A DNA stretch of 42,052 nucleotides from CAVPPA01 sp050730755 (GTDB lineage Bacteria > Patescibacteriota > Saccharimonadia > Saccharimonadales > UBA4665): positions 1-42,052 of the forward strand of contig JBOHNR010000004.1 of assembly GCA_050730755.1 (NCBI GenBank), read 5' to 3'. The notes under the pieces are model-generated. The model saw nothing but the letters and a program-made list of their open reading frames with translations, made no database searches and was not told where the DNA came from. The translations under genes were made by a program, and so were the position numbers. Positions 15,366 to 23,069 of the stretch are shown here, one piece after another. Position 1 is the first letter of the stretch. Each line of letters begins with the position of its first letter.

Positions 15366-16990
15366 CTGACATTGAAATCCCCTTTAGTGCCGATCGTCAT
15401 GGGCACTATAGAGTTTTTGAGGTCATGCCTTGGGCGCTTAGTATGTCGGTATTGCTACTGCTGTTTTTATTAAGCATAGTAAATGTTACCCTAGCGGCAT
15501 TCTTTGTAATGTTATATCTATTAATTTATGTAACTCGAGCCCTGGCCTTGGCTGTCCGCTCCGTTCATGGCTATGGTGCCCTAAAAAGGCATCTAAAGAT
15601 TGATTGGTTTCAAATCTTGCAGGAGCTTGAATTAGGCAAAGTAAATAATAAAAATGTGTATGCTTTAGCCTGGCATCAACATCAAGTTGAAGAACACGGT
15701 GGAGATAAGCTGCAAATAAAACCCAGTAGTCTTTTACATGCCATAATTGTTGCAACTTATAACGAAAGTCGAGAGGTGCTAGAGCCAACCATTCAATCGA
15801 TTTTGGCTTCAGATTTCCCGATTAAAAAACAGGTTATTTTGATTATCGCTTACGAGGAAAGAGGTGGTAGCCAAGTTGAACTTCAAGCTAAGGAAATTAT
15901 CGAAACCTATAAAGACCGTTTCTTTTATGCCGCTGCAATTAAACATCCTAAAAATATTGAGGGAGAAATTATTGGAAAAGGCGGAAATATAACTTTTGCC
16001 GGTCGCCAATTACAAAAATATCTTGAACATAAGCACATCAACCCTTTAAACGTTGTTGTAACCACTCTTGATGCTGATAACCATCCCGATAAAGAATATC
16101 TAGCCTGCCTTAGCTACACGTACGTACTGTGCCCTAATCCAGTGCAGGCTGCCTTTCAACCAATATCAATGTATACCAATAACATATGGGATGCGCCGGC
16201 ACCAATGCGTGTCCTAGCAACGGGTAATTCAATTTTTAATATAGTTTTATCTATGCGTCCCCATATAATGCGTAATTTCTCATCACACGCTCAAGGTATG
16301 ACTTCTCTAATCCAGACCAATTTTTGGAGCACTCGAACAATATGCGAAGATGGACATCAGTTTTGGCGGTCATATTTTCGATTTGATGGAGACTACATAG
16401 TTTATCCACTACATGTGCCCATCTACCAGGATGCAGTTTTATCCGAAACTTATAAAAAAACTTTAAAAGCTCAGTTTATTCAACTTCGCCGTTGGACTTA
16501 CGGCGCCTCCGACATAGCTTATGTTATAAATCAGGGCTTCTTTAAGAAGAATAAAGTACCGAAGCATAAGCTGATATCTAAAACACTTAGGCTAACGGAA
16601 GGGCACATAACGTGGGCAGTAGGGCCAATCTTATCACTAATTGGCGGGTTTATCCCAGTTCTTTTTCACCCCAACAGCTTTGCCGCAAACCAATTACCAC
16701 TAGTAGTTAGTAAGATTCAAACTTTCGCACTGCTAAGTATATTAATAATGTTGTTTTTATGTGTTAAGACTTTACCGCCAAAGCCAGAACGTTATAAACG
16801 ACGTCGAACGCTATTTATGGTAATCCAGTGGGTGTATTTACCCTTTACTACTATTATTTATAATTCTTTCGCAGCAATTTATTCTCAAACTCGACTAGCG
16901 TTTGGCAAATATTTAGAATTTGATGTTACCGAAAAAGCTGTAATCGATGAATCTGGAGAAACAACTACCGGTCTATCTTATAAGCGATAA
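15362..16990 (+). CDS. Family 2 processive-type membrane glycosyltransferase
   Basis: This 542-aa protein has two N-terminal membrane helices (about 23-63), a cytoplasmic catalytic domain (about 120-390) and two or more C-terminal helices. The GT-A motifs are in order: ATYNES at 131-136, the DxD metal site in TLDADNHPD (237-239), the acidic acceptor motif ED at 329-330, and the QxxRW-type QLRRW at 374-378. QxxRW is typical of processive enzymes such as cellulose and hyaluronan synthases. It should transfer sugars from nucleotide donors to a growing cell-envelope glycan across the membrane; the sugar cannot be told from sequence. The 3' end overlaps nrdR, read from the other strand, by 13 bases. 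Confidence 0.85.
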   Translation: MTDIEIPFSADRHGHYRVFEVMPWALSMSVLLLLFLLSIVNVTLAAFFVMLYLLIYVTRALALAVRSVHGYGALKRHLKIDWFQILQELELGKVNNKNVYALAWHQHQVEEHGGDKLQIKPSSLLHAIIVATYNESREVLEPTIQSILASDFPIKKQVILIIAYEERGGSQVELQAKEIIETYKDRFFYAAAIKHPKNIEGEIIGKGGNITFAGRQLQKYLEHKHINPLNVVVTTLDADNHPDKEYLACLSYTYVLCPNPVQAAFQPISMYTNNIWDAPAPMRVLATGNSIFNIVLSMRPHIMRNFSSHAQGMTSLIQTNFWSTRTICEDGHQFWRSYFRFDGDYIVYPLHVPIYQDAVLSETYKKTLKAQFIQLRRWTYGASDIAYVINQGFFKKNKVPKHKLISKTLRLTEGHITWAVGPILSLIGGFIPVLFHPNSFAANQLPLVVSKIQTFALLSILIMLFLCVKTLPPKPERYKRRRTLFMVIQWVYLPFTTIIYNSFAAIYSQTRLAFGKYLEFDVTEKAVIDESGETTTGLSYKR

Positions 16991-17385
16991 AATGCGCCAT
17001 AATGTACAAAAGCGACTTTATCAAATTGTTTCAACACTTTAGCCGTAGTTTTAATAATATCCTCAGTCTTAATAAGCCCTTCACGGCTGGTTTGGTACAG
17101 CAATCTACCTAAGACAGTATCAGTTAAAGCTGAAGCATCGGCAACAGAGTTTGGCCGGTGTTTACAGGAATCGAAGATACTTAAGAATAAAACATCCCTT
17201 TGAAACGGAATAATTGATGATACGCCAAATCGAACCACTAGGCTATTTTCATAGATACTATGCTCTAATGAGCTGAAGATTGCCTGGCAGCTGGGGCACT
17301 GCCGCCGCCGCCATACCTTATTAGTGTGTTTCTGGAGTCTGGAATTGATTACCTGGGTTTTTGATCTACAATATACACATACCAT
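16978..17385 (-). CDS. nrdR: NrdR-like ribonucleotide reductase regulator
   Basis: This 135-aa protein has an N-terminal zinc ribbon with C3/C6 and C30/C33 and the family pattern VINSRLQKH...VWRRRQCPSC, where classical NrdR has V-x-DSR and RRRxC. An ATP-cone domain follows (about 47-130). NrdR senses ATP/dATP and represses ribonucleotide reductase genes by binding NrdR boxes. Standard NrdR proteins have about 150 aa, so this one is slightly short. Its ATG overlaps a near-perfect NrdR box, which suggests autoregulation. The gene is convergent with the glycosyltransferase and overlaps it by 13 bases. No nrd structural genes are in the window. Confidence 0.85.
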   Translation of the reverse strand: MVCVYCRSKTQVINSRLQKHTNKVWRRRQCPSCQAIFSSLEHSIYENSLVVRFGVSSIIPFQRDVLFLSIFDSCKHRPNSVADASALTDTVLGRLLYQTSREGLIKTEDIIKTTAKVLKQFDKVAFVHYGAFYRL

Positions 17386-17400
17386 GTCAATATATTGTCA
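17385..17400. promoter_or_regulatory. Candidate NrdR box at the nrdR start
   Basis: The 16-mer TGTCAATATATTGTCA overlaps the nrdR start codon. Its central ten bases, CAATATATTG, are a perfect palindrome and fit the published NrdR-box core CwATATaTwG at every position. One box is visible; NrdR usually uses a pair about three helical turns apart, and the weaker AT-rich match nearby is not correctly spaced. Confidence 0.6.
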
Positions 17401-17408
17401 TAACGCTA

Positions 17409-17437
17409 TTGAAAAGGCTAGTGGAAAAATATATATA
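17409..17437 (+). promoter_or_regulatory. Promoter for candidate RNA at 17444
   Basis: TTGAAA (17409-17414), a 17-bp spacer and TATATA (17432-17437) point to a start near 17444. Confidence 0.5.
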
Positions 17438-17443
17438 AAAAGG

Positions 17444-17655
17444 GCATAACTTAAAATCACCTAATAAGCAGAACTGCTCAGCAGGTGATCTAAGTAGATT
17501 TTAATCTGTTATTTACTAAATCTGACACGCCTTATTTTTCTCGTTTGGCGTGGGATAGATGAGAGCTCTTCGTAAAATAACTGAAATACGTCAAGAGCAC
17601 TCTGGTTAGTAGTGCTACTCACCAAAACTCCCTGATTAACTTGGGAATTTTAACA
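17444..17655 (+). ncRNA. Candidate structured non-coding RNA
   Basis: This roughly 210-nt stretch has no credible reading frame but has a promoter directly upstream and nested pairings. TTAAAAT at 17451-17457 pairs perfectly with ATTTTAA at 17647-17653 and would close the molecule. Inside are hairpins ATCACCT/AGGTGAT (17456-17490), CACGCC/GGCGTG, and AGAG-x-TCTT/AAGAG-xx-CTCT. A weak hairpin with a short T-run ends it. Size and a closed rod-like plan would suit a 6S-type or other housekeeping RNA, but no family signature is seen. It does not contain SRP or tmRNA hallmarks. Confidence 0.4.
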
Positions 17656-17761
17656 CAACTATGTTTACTAATCAATTGACTTGAATGGGTAGTCTAATCT
17701 GTTAAGTGAATACTTACTGCTATTATTATCTGTTTAGGAACTTAACTAAGATAGACAATTT

Positions 17762-17838
17762 TGGTGGGCACGAAGGGACTCGAACCCCCGACCTCCTTCA
17801 CGTCAAGAAGGCGCTCTAGCCAACTGAGCTACGTGCCC
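17762..17838 (-). tRNA. tRNA-Val (GAC), CCA encoded
   Basis: Read on the minus strand: acceptor GGGCACG/CGTGCCC, anticodon loop TTGACGT giving GAC, T-loop TTCGAGT, encoded CCA at 17764-17762. Confidence 0.95.
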
Positions 17839-18135
17839 GTTATTATCTGTTACATACTAACAGAGTTAGATTATAAAGATATATGTTTTTTATTTTAATA
17901 TCAATCTACATTTTACGACCCAAGCACAATTATGTAATTGAAGTCTAAACTACGTGCTTACAAAAAAATATTCGTCACTATAATTTTTGATGATGAGACA
18001 GGTAGCTTATTAATATCATAGATGATGTTAAAACTATTTTTCCACAACTAAGATGTATTTATAACAATATAATTGTACTAGCCATATCGTACTATCTATA
18101 CTATATTACTGTTTAGGCGAAGTTTTGCGATGTGT
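17839..18135. other. AT-rich gap before the thrS promoter
   Basis: About 300 bp with long A/T runs and no reading frame, tRNA or strong hairpin. It probably holds the tRNA-Val promoter (minus strand) and the upstream part of the thrS promoter. Nothing more specific can be supported. Confidence 0.4.
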
Positions 18136-18141
18136 TATAAT
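18136..18141 (+). promoter_or_regulatory. -10 box of the thrS leader transcript
   Basis: TATAAT preceded by TGTGT; the expected start is about 18147, exactly where the structured leader begins. Confidence 0.6.
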
Positions 18142-18146
18142 TTTCG

Positions 18147-18339
18147 GTGAGCATTGAAGCGGTCTCACCACCCGCTGAGTTCCGTGGGCAACTATACGTG
18201 CGTTAACGTGGTAGTACGAGAGTTTTGCTAAGCCTACTAAGGAATAGCAGGGAAGTCCGGTGGAACCATCCTGTGATACAGGACCCGAGACGCGTTAGAT
18301 TGAGTACCGTACGAGAGTATTTAATCGAGCGCGTTTTTT
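18147..18339 (+). promoter_or_regulatory. Structured thrS leader, T-box-like, ending in a terminator
   Basis: The leader starts with two mutually exclusive hairpins: GGTGAG pairs with CTCACC, and AGCGG pairs with CCGCT. A further hairpin (ACTA-x-ACGT/ACGT-xx-TAGT) follows. At 18258-18287 a CGG/CCG stem, a bulge TGGAACCA and a TCCTGT/ACAGGA stem reproduce the T-box antiterminator layout. The TGGA at 18261-18264 would pair with the TCCA 3' end of tRNA-Thr, as seen at 14885-14888. A 17-bp hairpin (18291-18333) and six Ts complete a Rho-independent terminator 27 bases before thrS. I could not identify a clear specifier loop, and the stem I region is short. The same stretch superficially resembles part of a cobalamin riboswitch, but no B12 box is present. 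Confidence 0.5.
18291..18339 (+). terminator. Intrinsic terminator (attenuator) in the thrS leader
   Basis: The arms 18291-18307 and 18317-18333 pair over 17 positions with one mismatch, leave a 9-nt loop, and are followed by TTTTTT. Its position before the thrS ribosome site marks it as an attenuator rather than the end of a gene. Confidence 0.75.
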
Positions 18340-18365
18340 AGTTACTATTAGACTAAAGGAGCCTT

Positions 18366-20213
18366 ATGAATTCAGACGAAATTGATGAGCTTTACGTAAT
18401 GCGTCACGGTTTAGCCCATATCATGGCATCGGCAATACAGCATCTTTGGCCACAAGCCAAGTTTGGTATCGGTCCAGTGGTTGAAAACGGCTTTTATTAC
18501 GATGTTGATTTCGGTGAAGCTAAAATCTCCGAAGAGGATTTTCCAAAAATTGAAGCTGAGATGAAAAAAGTTATTACATCTACTGAACCCTTCGAGCAAT
18601 TCGATAAGCCCATTGATGAAGCTATTAAATGGGCTAATGATAGTCATCAACCATATAAAGAAGAATTACTAAATGATTTAAAGCAGACAGGCACTACCTC
18701 AGTCAAGGAGTTAGATAATAATAAACTTGGTTTTCGATCAGATGGAGAAAGTAAGATCGATAAAGTGTCTTTTTATAAAGACGGTGATTTTATTGATCTC
18801 TGCCGTGGGCCTCATGTCGATAACACTAGCTTAGTTGGCTCATTTAAGCTTTTACGTATCTCCGGTGCGTACTGGCGTGGTAAAGAGACAAATCCACAAA
18901 TGCAACGTATCTATGGTGCAGCTTTTGCAAAGGAGAATGAATTACGAGATTATCTTAACCTATTAGAAGAAGCGAAAAAACGTGATCATCGTCGATTAGG
19001 ACAGGAACTTGATCTGTTTGTATTCTCGGACATGGTTGGTTCGGGGCTACCCATGTTTACGCCCCGAGGGACTGTCTTGCGTGAAGAGTTGGCAACCTTT
19101 TCTAATCAGTTAAGGCAACATTATGATTTTAAGAAGGTCTGGACGCCCCATATAACCAAAAAAGATTTATATGAGGCTTCTGGTCACTGGGATAAATTTG
19201 GCAAAGAGCTACTTATTGTAAAGAGCCAGGAAACAAGTGATCAACTAGTATTGAAACCTATGAATTGCCCTCACCACGCCCGAATATATGCCTCACAGGC
19301 CCGGAGCTATCGTGATTTGCCATTAAGGTATCTAGAAACTACTACAGATTACAGAGACGAAAAAACAGGTGAGCTAGGCGGTCTTAGTCGGGTTCGGTCA
19401 CTTACTCAGGATGATAGCCATGTATTTTGTCGCAATGATCAGATTGAAGTAGAAATTAATAACTTACTAAACACAGCCAACGAGCTTTACGCTACGGTTG
19501 GAATGAAATTACGGGTTCGTTTGTCTTATCGTGATGAATCCGATAAATATTTAGGCTCTAAAGAAGTGTGGCAAAATGCTCAGGAACAGCTTAAGAATGC
19601 AGTTATTGCTAATAAGCTTACTTTTTTTGAACAAGAAGGTGAGGCCGCGTTTTATGGACCCAAAATAGATTTTATGGCTACTGATTCTATAGGTCGTGAG
19701 CACCAAGTGGCGACAGTCCAGCTTGATTTTGTGCAGCCAGAACGCCTCGATCTAGAGTATACAACTGAAAATGGCTCCCAGAAGCACCCGGTAATGATTC
19801 ACTGTGCGCTACTGGGATCGATTGAGAGGTTTCTCAGTGTTTACATTGAACATACAGCCGGTAGGTTTCCAGTCTGGCTAGCGCCGGAACAGATACGGCT
19901 GATTACAGTAAACCAGGAGCAAGCAATAATTGATTTTGCTTCTAAGTATGCTGAGGAATCAAAAAAACTTAATTTAAGGATATCTGTTGATGACTCTAAC
20001 GAGACAGTTGGTAAGAAAATTCGCTCGGCTGAACTTATGAAGATTCCCTATATCGTAGTCATTGGTGAAAGAGAGGTCCAAAGTAACGAACTCATTCCTC
20101 GAATACGCAAAGACCTAGAAGTAAGTAACCACCACACACCGAAGACTATTGATGAGTTTCTGAAAACTATAGTCAACGAAGCTAAATCACGCGTTAGTAA
20201 ATCGTCACTTTAA
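18366..20213 (+). CDS. thrS: Threonyl-tRNA synthetase without TGS domain
   Basis: This 615-aa enzyme charges tRNA-Thr with threonine. AAAGGAG lies five bases before the ATG. The protein starts directly with the editing (N2) domain, whose HGLAH motif is at residues 14-18; the N-terminal TGS domain of about 60 residues found in E. coli ThrRS is missing. The class II core follows: MNCPHH with a zinc Cys near residue 300, motif 2 as GLSRVRSLTQDDSHVFC near 338-354, and motif 3 as LGSIERFLSVYIEHTAGRFP near 481-500. The anticodon-binding domain ends the protein. The next gene starts six bases after the stop. Expression is probably set by the leader RNA upstream. Confidence 0.97.
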   Translation: MNSDEIDELYVMRHGLAHIMASAIQHLWPQAKFGIGPVVENGFYYDVDFGEAKISEEDFPKIEAEMKKVITSTEPFEQFDKPIDEAIKWANDSHQPYKEELLNDLKQTGTTSVKELDNNKLGFRSDGESKIDKVSFYKDGDFIDLCRGPHVDNTSLVGSFKLLRISGAYWRGKETNPQMQRIYGAAFAKENELRDYLNLLEEAKKRDHRRLGQELDLFVFSDMVGSGLPMFTPRGTVLREELATFSNQLRQHYDFKKVWTPHITKKDLYEASGHWDKFGKELLIVKSQETSDQLVLKPMNCPHHARIYASQARSYRDLPLRYLETTTDYRDEKTGELGGLSRVRSLTQDDSHVFCRNDQIEVEINNLLNTANELYATVGMKLRVRLSYRDESDKYLGSKEVWQNAQEQLKNAVIANKLTFFEQEGEAAFYGPKIDFMATDSIGREHQVATVQLDFVQPERLDLEYTTENGSQKHPVMIHCALLGSIERFLSVYIEHTAGRFPVWLAPEQIRLITVNQEQAIIDFASKYAEESKKLNLRISVDDSNETVGKKIRSAELMKIPYIVVIGEREVQSNELIPRIRKDLEVSNHHTPKTIDEFLKTIVNEAKSRVSKSSL

Positions 20214-20219
20214 ATAACT

Positions 20220-20552
20220 ATGTCCAAGCTAAGTAATGTGGAGTCAAATTTTCGAGAGAGAGTCGAAGCAGTTGTTGCGCAAATCCCGTCTGGCAGAGTT
20301 ATGACTTACGGTCAATTGGCGGCACTGTGTGGCGACGCTAAAGCAGCACGTATAGTAGGTGGTATTGCACATTTTGGCGATTCATCATTACCCTGGCAAA
20401 GAATAGTTAATAAATCTGGAGGTCTAGCCTCTGGCTATCCTGGTGGCCGTCAAGGTCACAAGACTGCTCTTGAAGCTGAAGGTACGATGGTTGAGAAGGA
20501 TTATAAGGTAGACATAAAGTATTTGCTCTGGTGGCCGCCAAGGGGTTCTTGA
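20220..20552 (+). CDS. Alkyltransferase-like protein (ATL)
   Basis: This 110-aa protein has the DNA-binding fold of O6-alkylguanine-DNA alkyltransferase (IPSGRVMTYGQLAALCG, then ARIVGGIAH). The active-site motif PCHR reads PWQR, so the alkyl-accepting cysteine is tryptophan. That substitution defines the ATL family, which binds alkylated guanine and passes it to nucleotide excision repair without reversing the damage itself. The length is right for ATL proteins. It lies six bases behind thrS and 15 bases before miaA, so it likely shares their transcript. Confidence 0.87.
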   Translation: MSKLSNVESNFRERVEAVVAQIPSGRVMTYGQLAALCGDAKAARIVGGIAHFGDSSLPWQRIVNKSGGLASGYPGGRQGHKTALEAEGTMVEKDYKVDIKYLLWWPPRGS

Positions 20553-20567
20553 CCGGTTAAAAAAATT

Positions 20568-21449
20568 ATGAAGTCCAGTGTTGGTCCTCTAATTGTGGTA
20601 GTTGGCACTACTGCGTCTGGTAAATCCGAATTAAGTATTAAACTTTCTGAGCGTTTTAACGGGGAGATAATCTGTGCTGATTCGACGACTATCTATAGAG
20701 GCTTTGACATTGGATCAGCAAAACCGAACGATATTGACCGTCGGAAAATTCATCATTATTTACTTGACGTAGCTGATCCGCACGATGACTTTAACGCTGC
20801 AATGTTCCAACGCTTAGCGTATAAAACAATTAAAAATATTAGCAGTAGAGATAAGTTACCTTTTCTAGTTGGCGGTAGTGGGCTGTACATAGACAGTGTG
20901 TTGTATGACTACAAATTTTTATCGCCACCTTCTAATGATCTTCGAAGCACCCTTAATCAACTGAGCTTAGCTGAATTATTGCAAGAAGCAAGTAGCATGA
21001 GACTTAATATTAATATGGTTGATAATCATAATAAACGTCGACTGATTCGCTTAATTGAAAATAATGGCATCAAACCTGAGCGGCGATCTTTAAGAACAGA
21101 CACTTTAATAATAGGGCTCCAAGTCCCAGAAGACATACTACGAAGTAATATTGAACAACGAGTTGATAGTATGCTTAAGCAAGGACTGGAGAAAGAAGTT
21201 AGACAGCTGGCTGAAAATTATGGTTGGGAAATTAGACCAATGCAAAGTATTGGTTATCATGAATGGCGAGCTTACTTTGGAGGCGAAAAAACTTTTCTTG
21301 AAACTCGTGCTTCAATTATTAACAATAGCCTAATGCTAACCAAAAAGCAGCATATATGGTTTAAACGGAATAAAAGTATTCACTGGTTTCTCAACGAAGA
21401 TAAAATGAATAAATATGTTGATCTAATAACAACGTTTTTGAACAAATAA
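20568..21449 (+). CDS. miaA: tRNA dimethylallyltransferase MiaA
   Basis: This 293-aa enzyme adds a dimethylallyl group to N6 of A37 in tRNAs that read codons starting with U. The P-loop GTTASGKS is at residues 13-20, followed by the substrate-binding DSTTIYRGFDIGSAKP segment, HYLLDVADP, and LVGGSGLYIDSVL. The C-terminal QSIGYHEW and a basic region are also family hallmarks. It is a little shorter than E. coli MiaA (316 aa). No Shine-Dalgarno sequence is visible before the ATG, which suggests coupling to the preceding gene. No miaB is in this window. Confidence 0.95.
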   Translation: MKSSVGPLIVVVGTTASGKSELSIKLSERFNGEIICADSTTIYRGFDIGSAKPNDIDRRKIHHYLLDVADPHDDFNAAMFQRLAYKTIKNISSRDKLPFLVGGSGLYIDSVLYDYKFLSPPSNDLRSTLNQLSLAELLQEASSMRLNINMVDNHNKRRLIRLIENNGIKPERRSLRTDTLIIGLQVPEDILRSNIEQRVDSMLKQGLEKEVRQLAENYGWEIRPMQSIGYHEWRAYFGGEKTFLETRASIINNSLMLTKKQHIWFKRNKSIHWFLNEDKMNKYVDLITTFLNK

Positions 21450-21485
21450 CATTACAGATTGGTTAGCATTTGCTACAATAAAACC

Positions 21486-22079
21486 ATGATTGAACAATTG
21501 CTCGGATCAAAAACAAGAGTTAAGTTATTACGGCTTTTTCTGAGCAACCCCAACCGCTCATTTTATGTTCGTGAAATAACTCGTAAAATTGATGAACAGA
21601 TTAACTCAGTCAGACGTGAGTTATCCAATTTATTAAACATTGGGATAATTCTTTCTGAGACTACAAATAACCGACTGTACTATGAAGTTAACCAAAAATA
21701 CGAGTACTATGATCCACTGCAAGCCATATTCGGCGAGCGTAGTAACAGCAAGACAAAAAATAAATCAACGACAGATAAAATTGAACGACAAGATACCTGG
21801 AAAGCCCTTGGTAACCTTGAGTTGGTACTCTACACGGGTCAGTTTACGCGCGACGAGACCGCTGGTATCGATTTACTTATTGTGGGAGAAACAAATCCTA
21901 ATGCAGTCCAAAAGTTCGTCAGTGAATTAGAAGAAAAAGAAGGCAAAGAGCTACGCTACACTGTAATGAGATTAGATGACTTCCAATATAGACGACAAGT
22001 TAGAGACCGCTTTTTGAGTAATATTATCGCGTCTAAAAAACAAGTTATGGTCGATAGCCGTGGGTTGCTCGAAAGTTAA
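21486..22079 (+). CDS. Winged-helix regulator with nucleotidyltransferase-like C-terminal domain
   Basis: The frame extends upstream to 21459, but the ATG at 21486 starts the conserved domain (MIEQLLGSKTRVKLLRLFL) and gives 197 aa. Residues 1-75 form a winged helix of the ArsR/MarR type with a recognition helix around SFYVREITRKIDEQINSV. Residues 95-190 look like a minimal nucleotidyltransferase or regulatory domain (GIDLLIVGETNPNAV, then LRYTVMRLDDFQYRR) without a clear catalytic G-S-x-A-R-G motif. TACAAT at 21474-21479 ends six bases before the ATG, so the mRNA should begin at the start codon itself. Targets are unknown. Confidence 0.7.
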   Translation: MIEQLLGSKTRVKLLRLFLSNPNRSFYVREITRKIDEQINSVRRELSNLLNIGIILSETTNNRLYYEVNQKYEYYDPLQAIFGERSNSKTKNKSTTDKIERQDTWKALGNLELVLYTGQFTRDETAGIDLLIVGETNPNAVQKFVSELEEKEGKELRYTVMRLDDFQYRRQVRDRFLSNIIASKKQVMVDSRGLLES

Positions 22080-22090
22080 CAAGGAGCCAT

Positions 22091-22720
22091 ATGGATTTAC
22101 AATATCATGGTGCTAATTGTGTAGTACTTTCTAATAAGGATTTTCGGGTCGTTGTGGATGATAATTTAGAAGAAATTGGGCTCAAATCTGTTATCAGACC
22201 AGACGACACTGTCTTGTTTACAGCTCGATATAATAAATTAAGTGTTAACCCTCGACTTCTGATTGATCAACCTGGAGAGTACGAGGTTGCTAATTTATCT
22301 GTTATAGGTATAGCAGCTCAAGGTCATACTGATACTGCTGGCGCACATACAGCTACTATGTACAAAATTATGGTTGATGACACTAATTACTTCTTCACAG
22401 GTCACATATACTCTGATTTAAACGATGATCAACTAGAAGCTATTGGAGTAGTTGACGTAATGTTCGTACCTATAGGAGGCAACGGTTACACACTTGATGC
22501 AACCGGTGCACTTCAATTAATAAAAAAAATTGAACCAAAGCTTGTTATACCGACACATTATGCTGATAAGGATATACGTTACCCTGTTGAACAGCAAAAT
22601 CTTGATCAGGCGTTAAAAAATTTAGGTATGGAACCAAAAGAAACAATTACTAAATTACGATTCAAATCAGTAGAAGCGTTAAGCGGAACGACTCAACTAG
22701 TTATACTGAATCGCACCTAA
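22091..22720 (+). CDS. Metallo-beta-lactamase-fold protein (UlaG/YkfA-like), possible degenerate site
   Basis: This 209-aa protein has AAGGAG five bases before the ATG, 11 bases behind the regulator gene. The pattern is that of a short metallo-beta-lactamase-fold hydrolase: MDLQYHGANCVVL at the start, VMFVPIGGNGYTLDATGALQLIKKI in the middle and PKLVIPTHYAD near 155. The classical H-x-H-x-D-H metal motif is not present; the equivalent place reads AAQGHTDTAGAH. It may bind one metal or none. Similar small proteins are widespread in Patescibacteria without assigned function. Confidence 0.7.
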   Translation: MDLQYHGANCVVLSNKDFRVVVDDNLEEIGLKSVIRPDDTVLFTARYNKLSVNPRLLIDQPGEYEVANLSVIGIAAQGHTDTAGAHTATMYKIMVDDTNYFFTGHIYSDLNDDQLEAIGVVDVMFVPIGGNGYTLDATGALQLIKKIEPKLVIPTHYADKDIRYPVEQQNLDQALKNLGMEPKETITKLRFKSVEALSGTTQLVILNRT

Positions 22721-22772
22721 ATAATCTCTAGGATACCTTGATAACGGGTGACTCTCTATGCTTGCCAAAAAA

Positions 22773-22970
22773 CTAACTAACTTTTAGAAGGCCATTTTTC
22801 TTCATAGTTCGAATAGCCTGTGTACTAATCTTTAACCGTACTTCTTTGCCATTAATAAGCAGCGTTTTAGTTTGTAAATTAGGCTTCCAAACCTTCTTAG
22901 TGTGACGTTGAGAGAAGCTGACGTTATTACCAAATTGTTTACCTTTTCCGGTAATATCACATTTTTGCAT
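22773..22970 (-). CDS. rpmB: Ribosomal protein bL28
   Basis: This 65-aa protein starts at the ATG at 22970; the in-frame TTG at 22976 would add two residues before MQKCDITGK. It matches bL28 along its length: CDITGKGKQFGNNVSFSQ, RHTKKVWKPNLQ, then STQAIRTMKKNGL. It is part of the large ribosomal subunit. It stands alone on the minus strand between two plus-strand genes. Confidence 0.93.
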   Translation of the reverse strand: MQKCDITGKGKQFGNNVSFSQRHTKKVWKPNLQTKTLLINGKEVRLKISTQAIRTMKKNGLLKVS

Positions 22971-23069
22971 AGACAACCCTTGGAAATATCCAGTTATTAA
23001 GGTGTGATTATAGCTATTGTCCAGATATAAGTCAATTAAGAGGGAGCAGCTGATATACTAAACACTAGA

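Noticed and set aside
17361..17380. A second NrdR box near the first
   Set aside because: Only half of the core matches and the spacing of about 20 bp does not fit the usual paired arrangement.
18241..18300. Cobalamin riboswitch core (GGGAAGTCCGGTGGAA...ACAGGACCCG)
   Set aside because: The resemblance is real by eye, but the B12 box is missing, the stretch is followed directly by a terminator, and thrS is not a typical cobalamin target. Kept as an alternative only.
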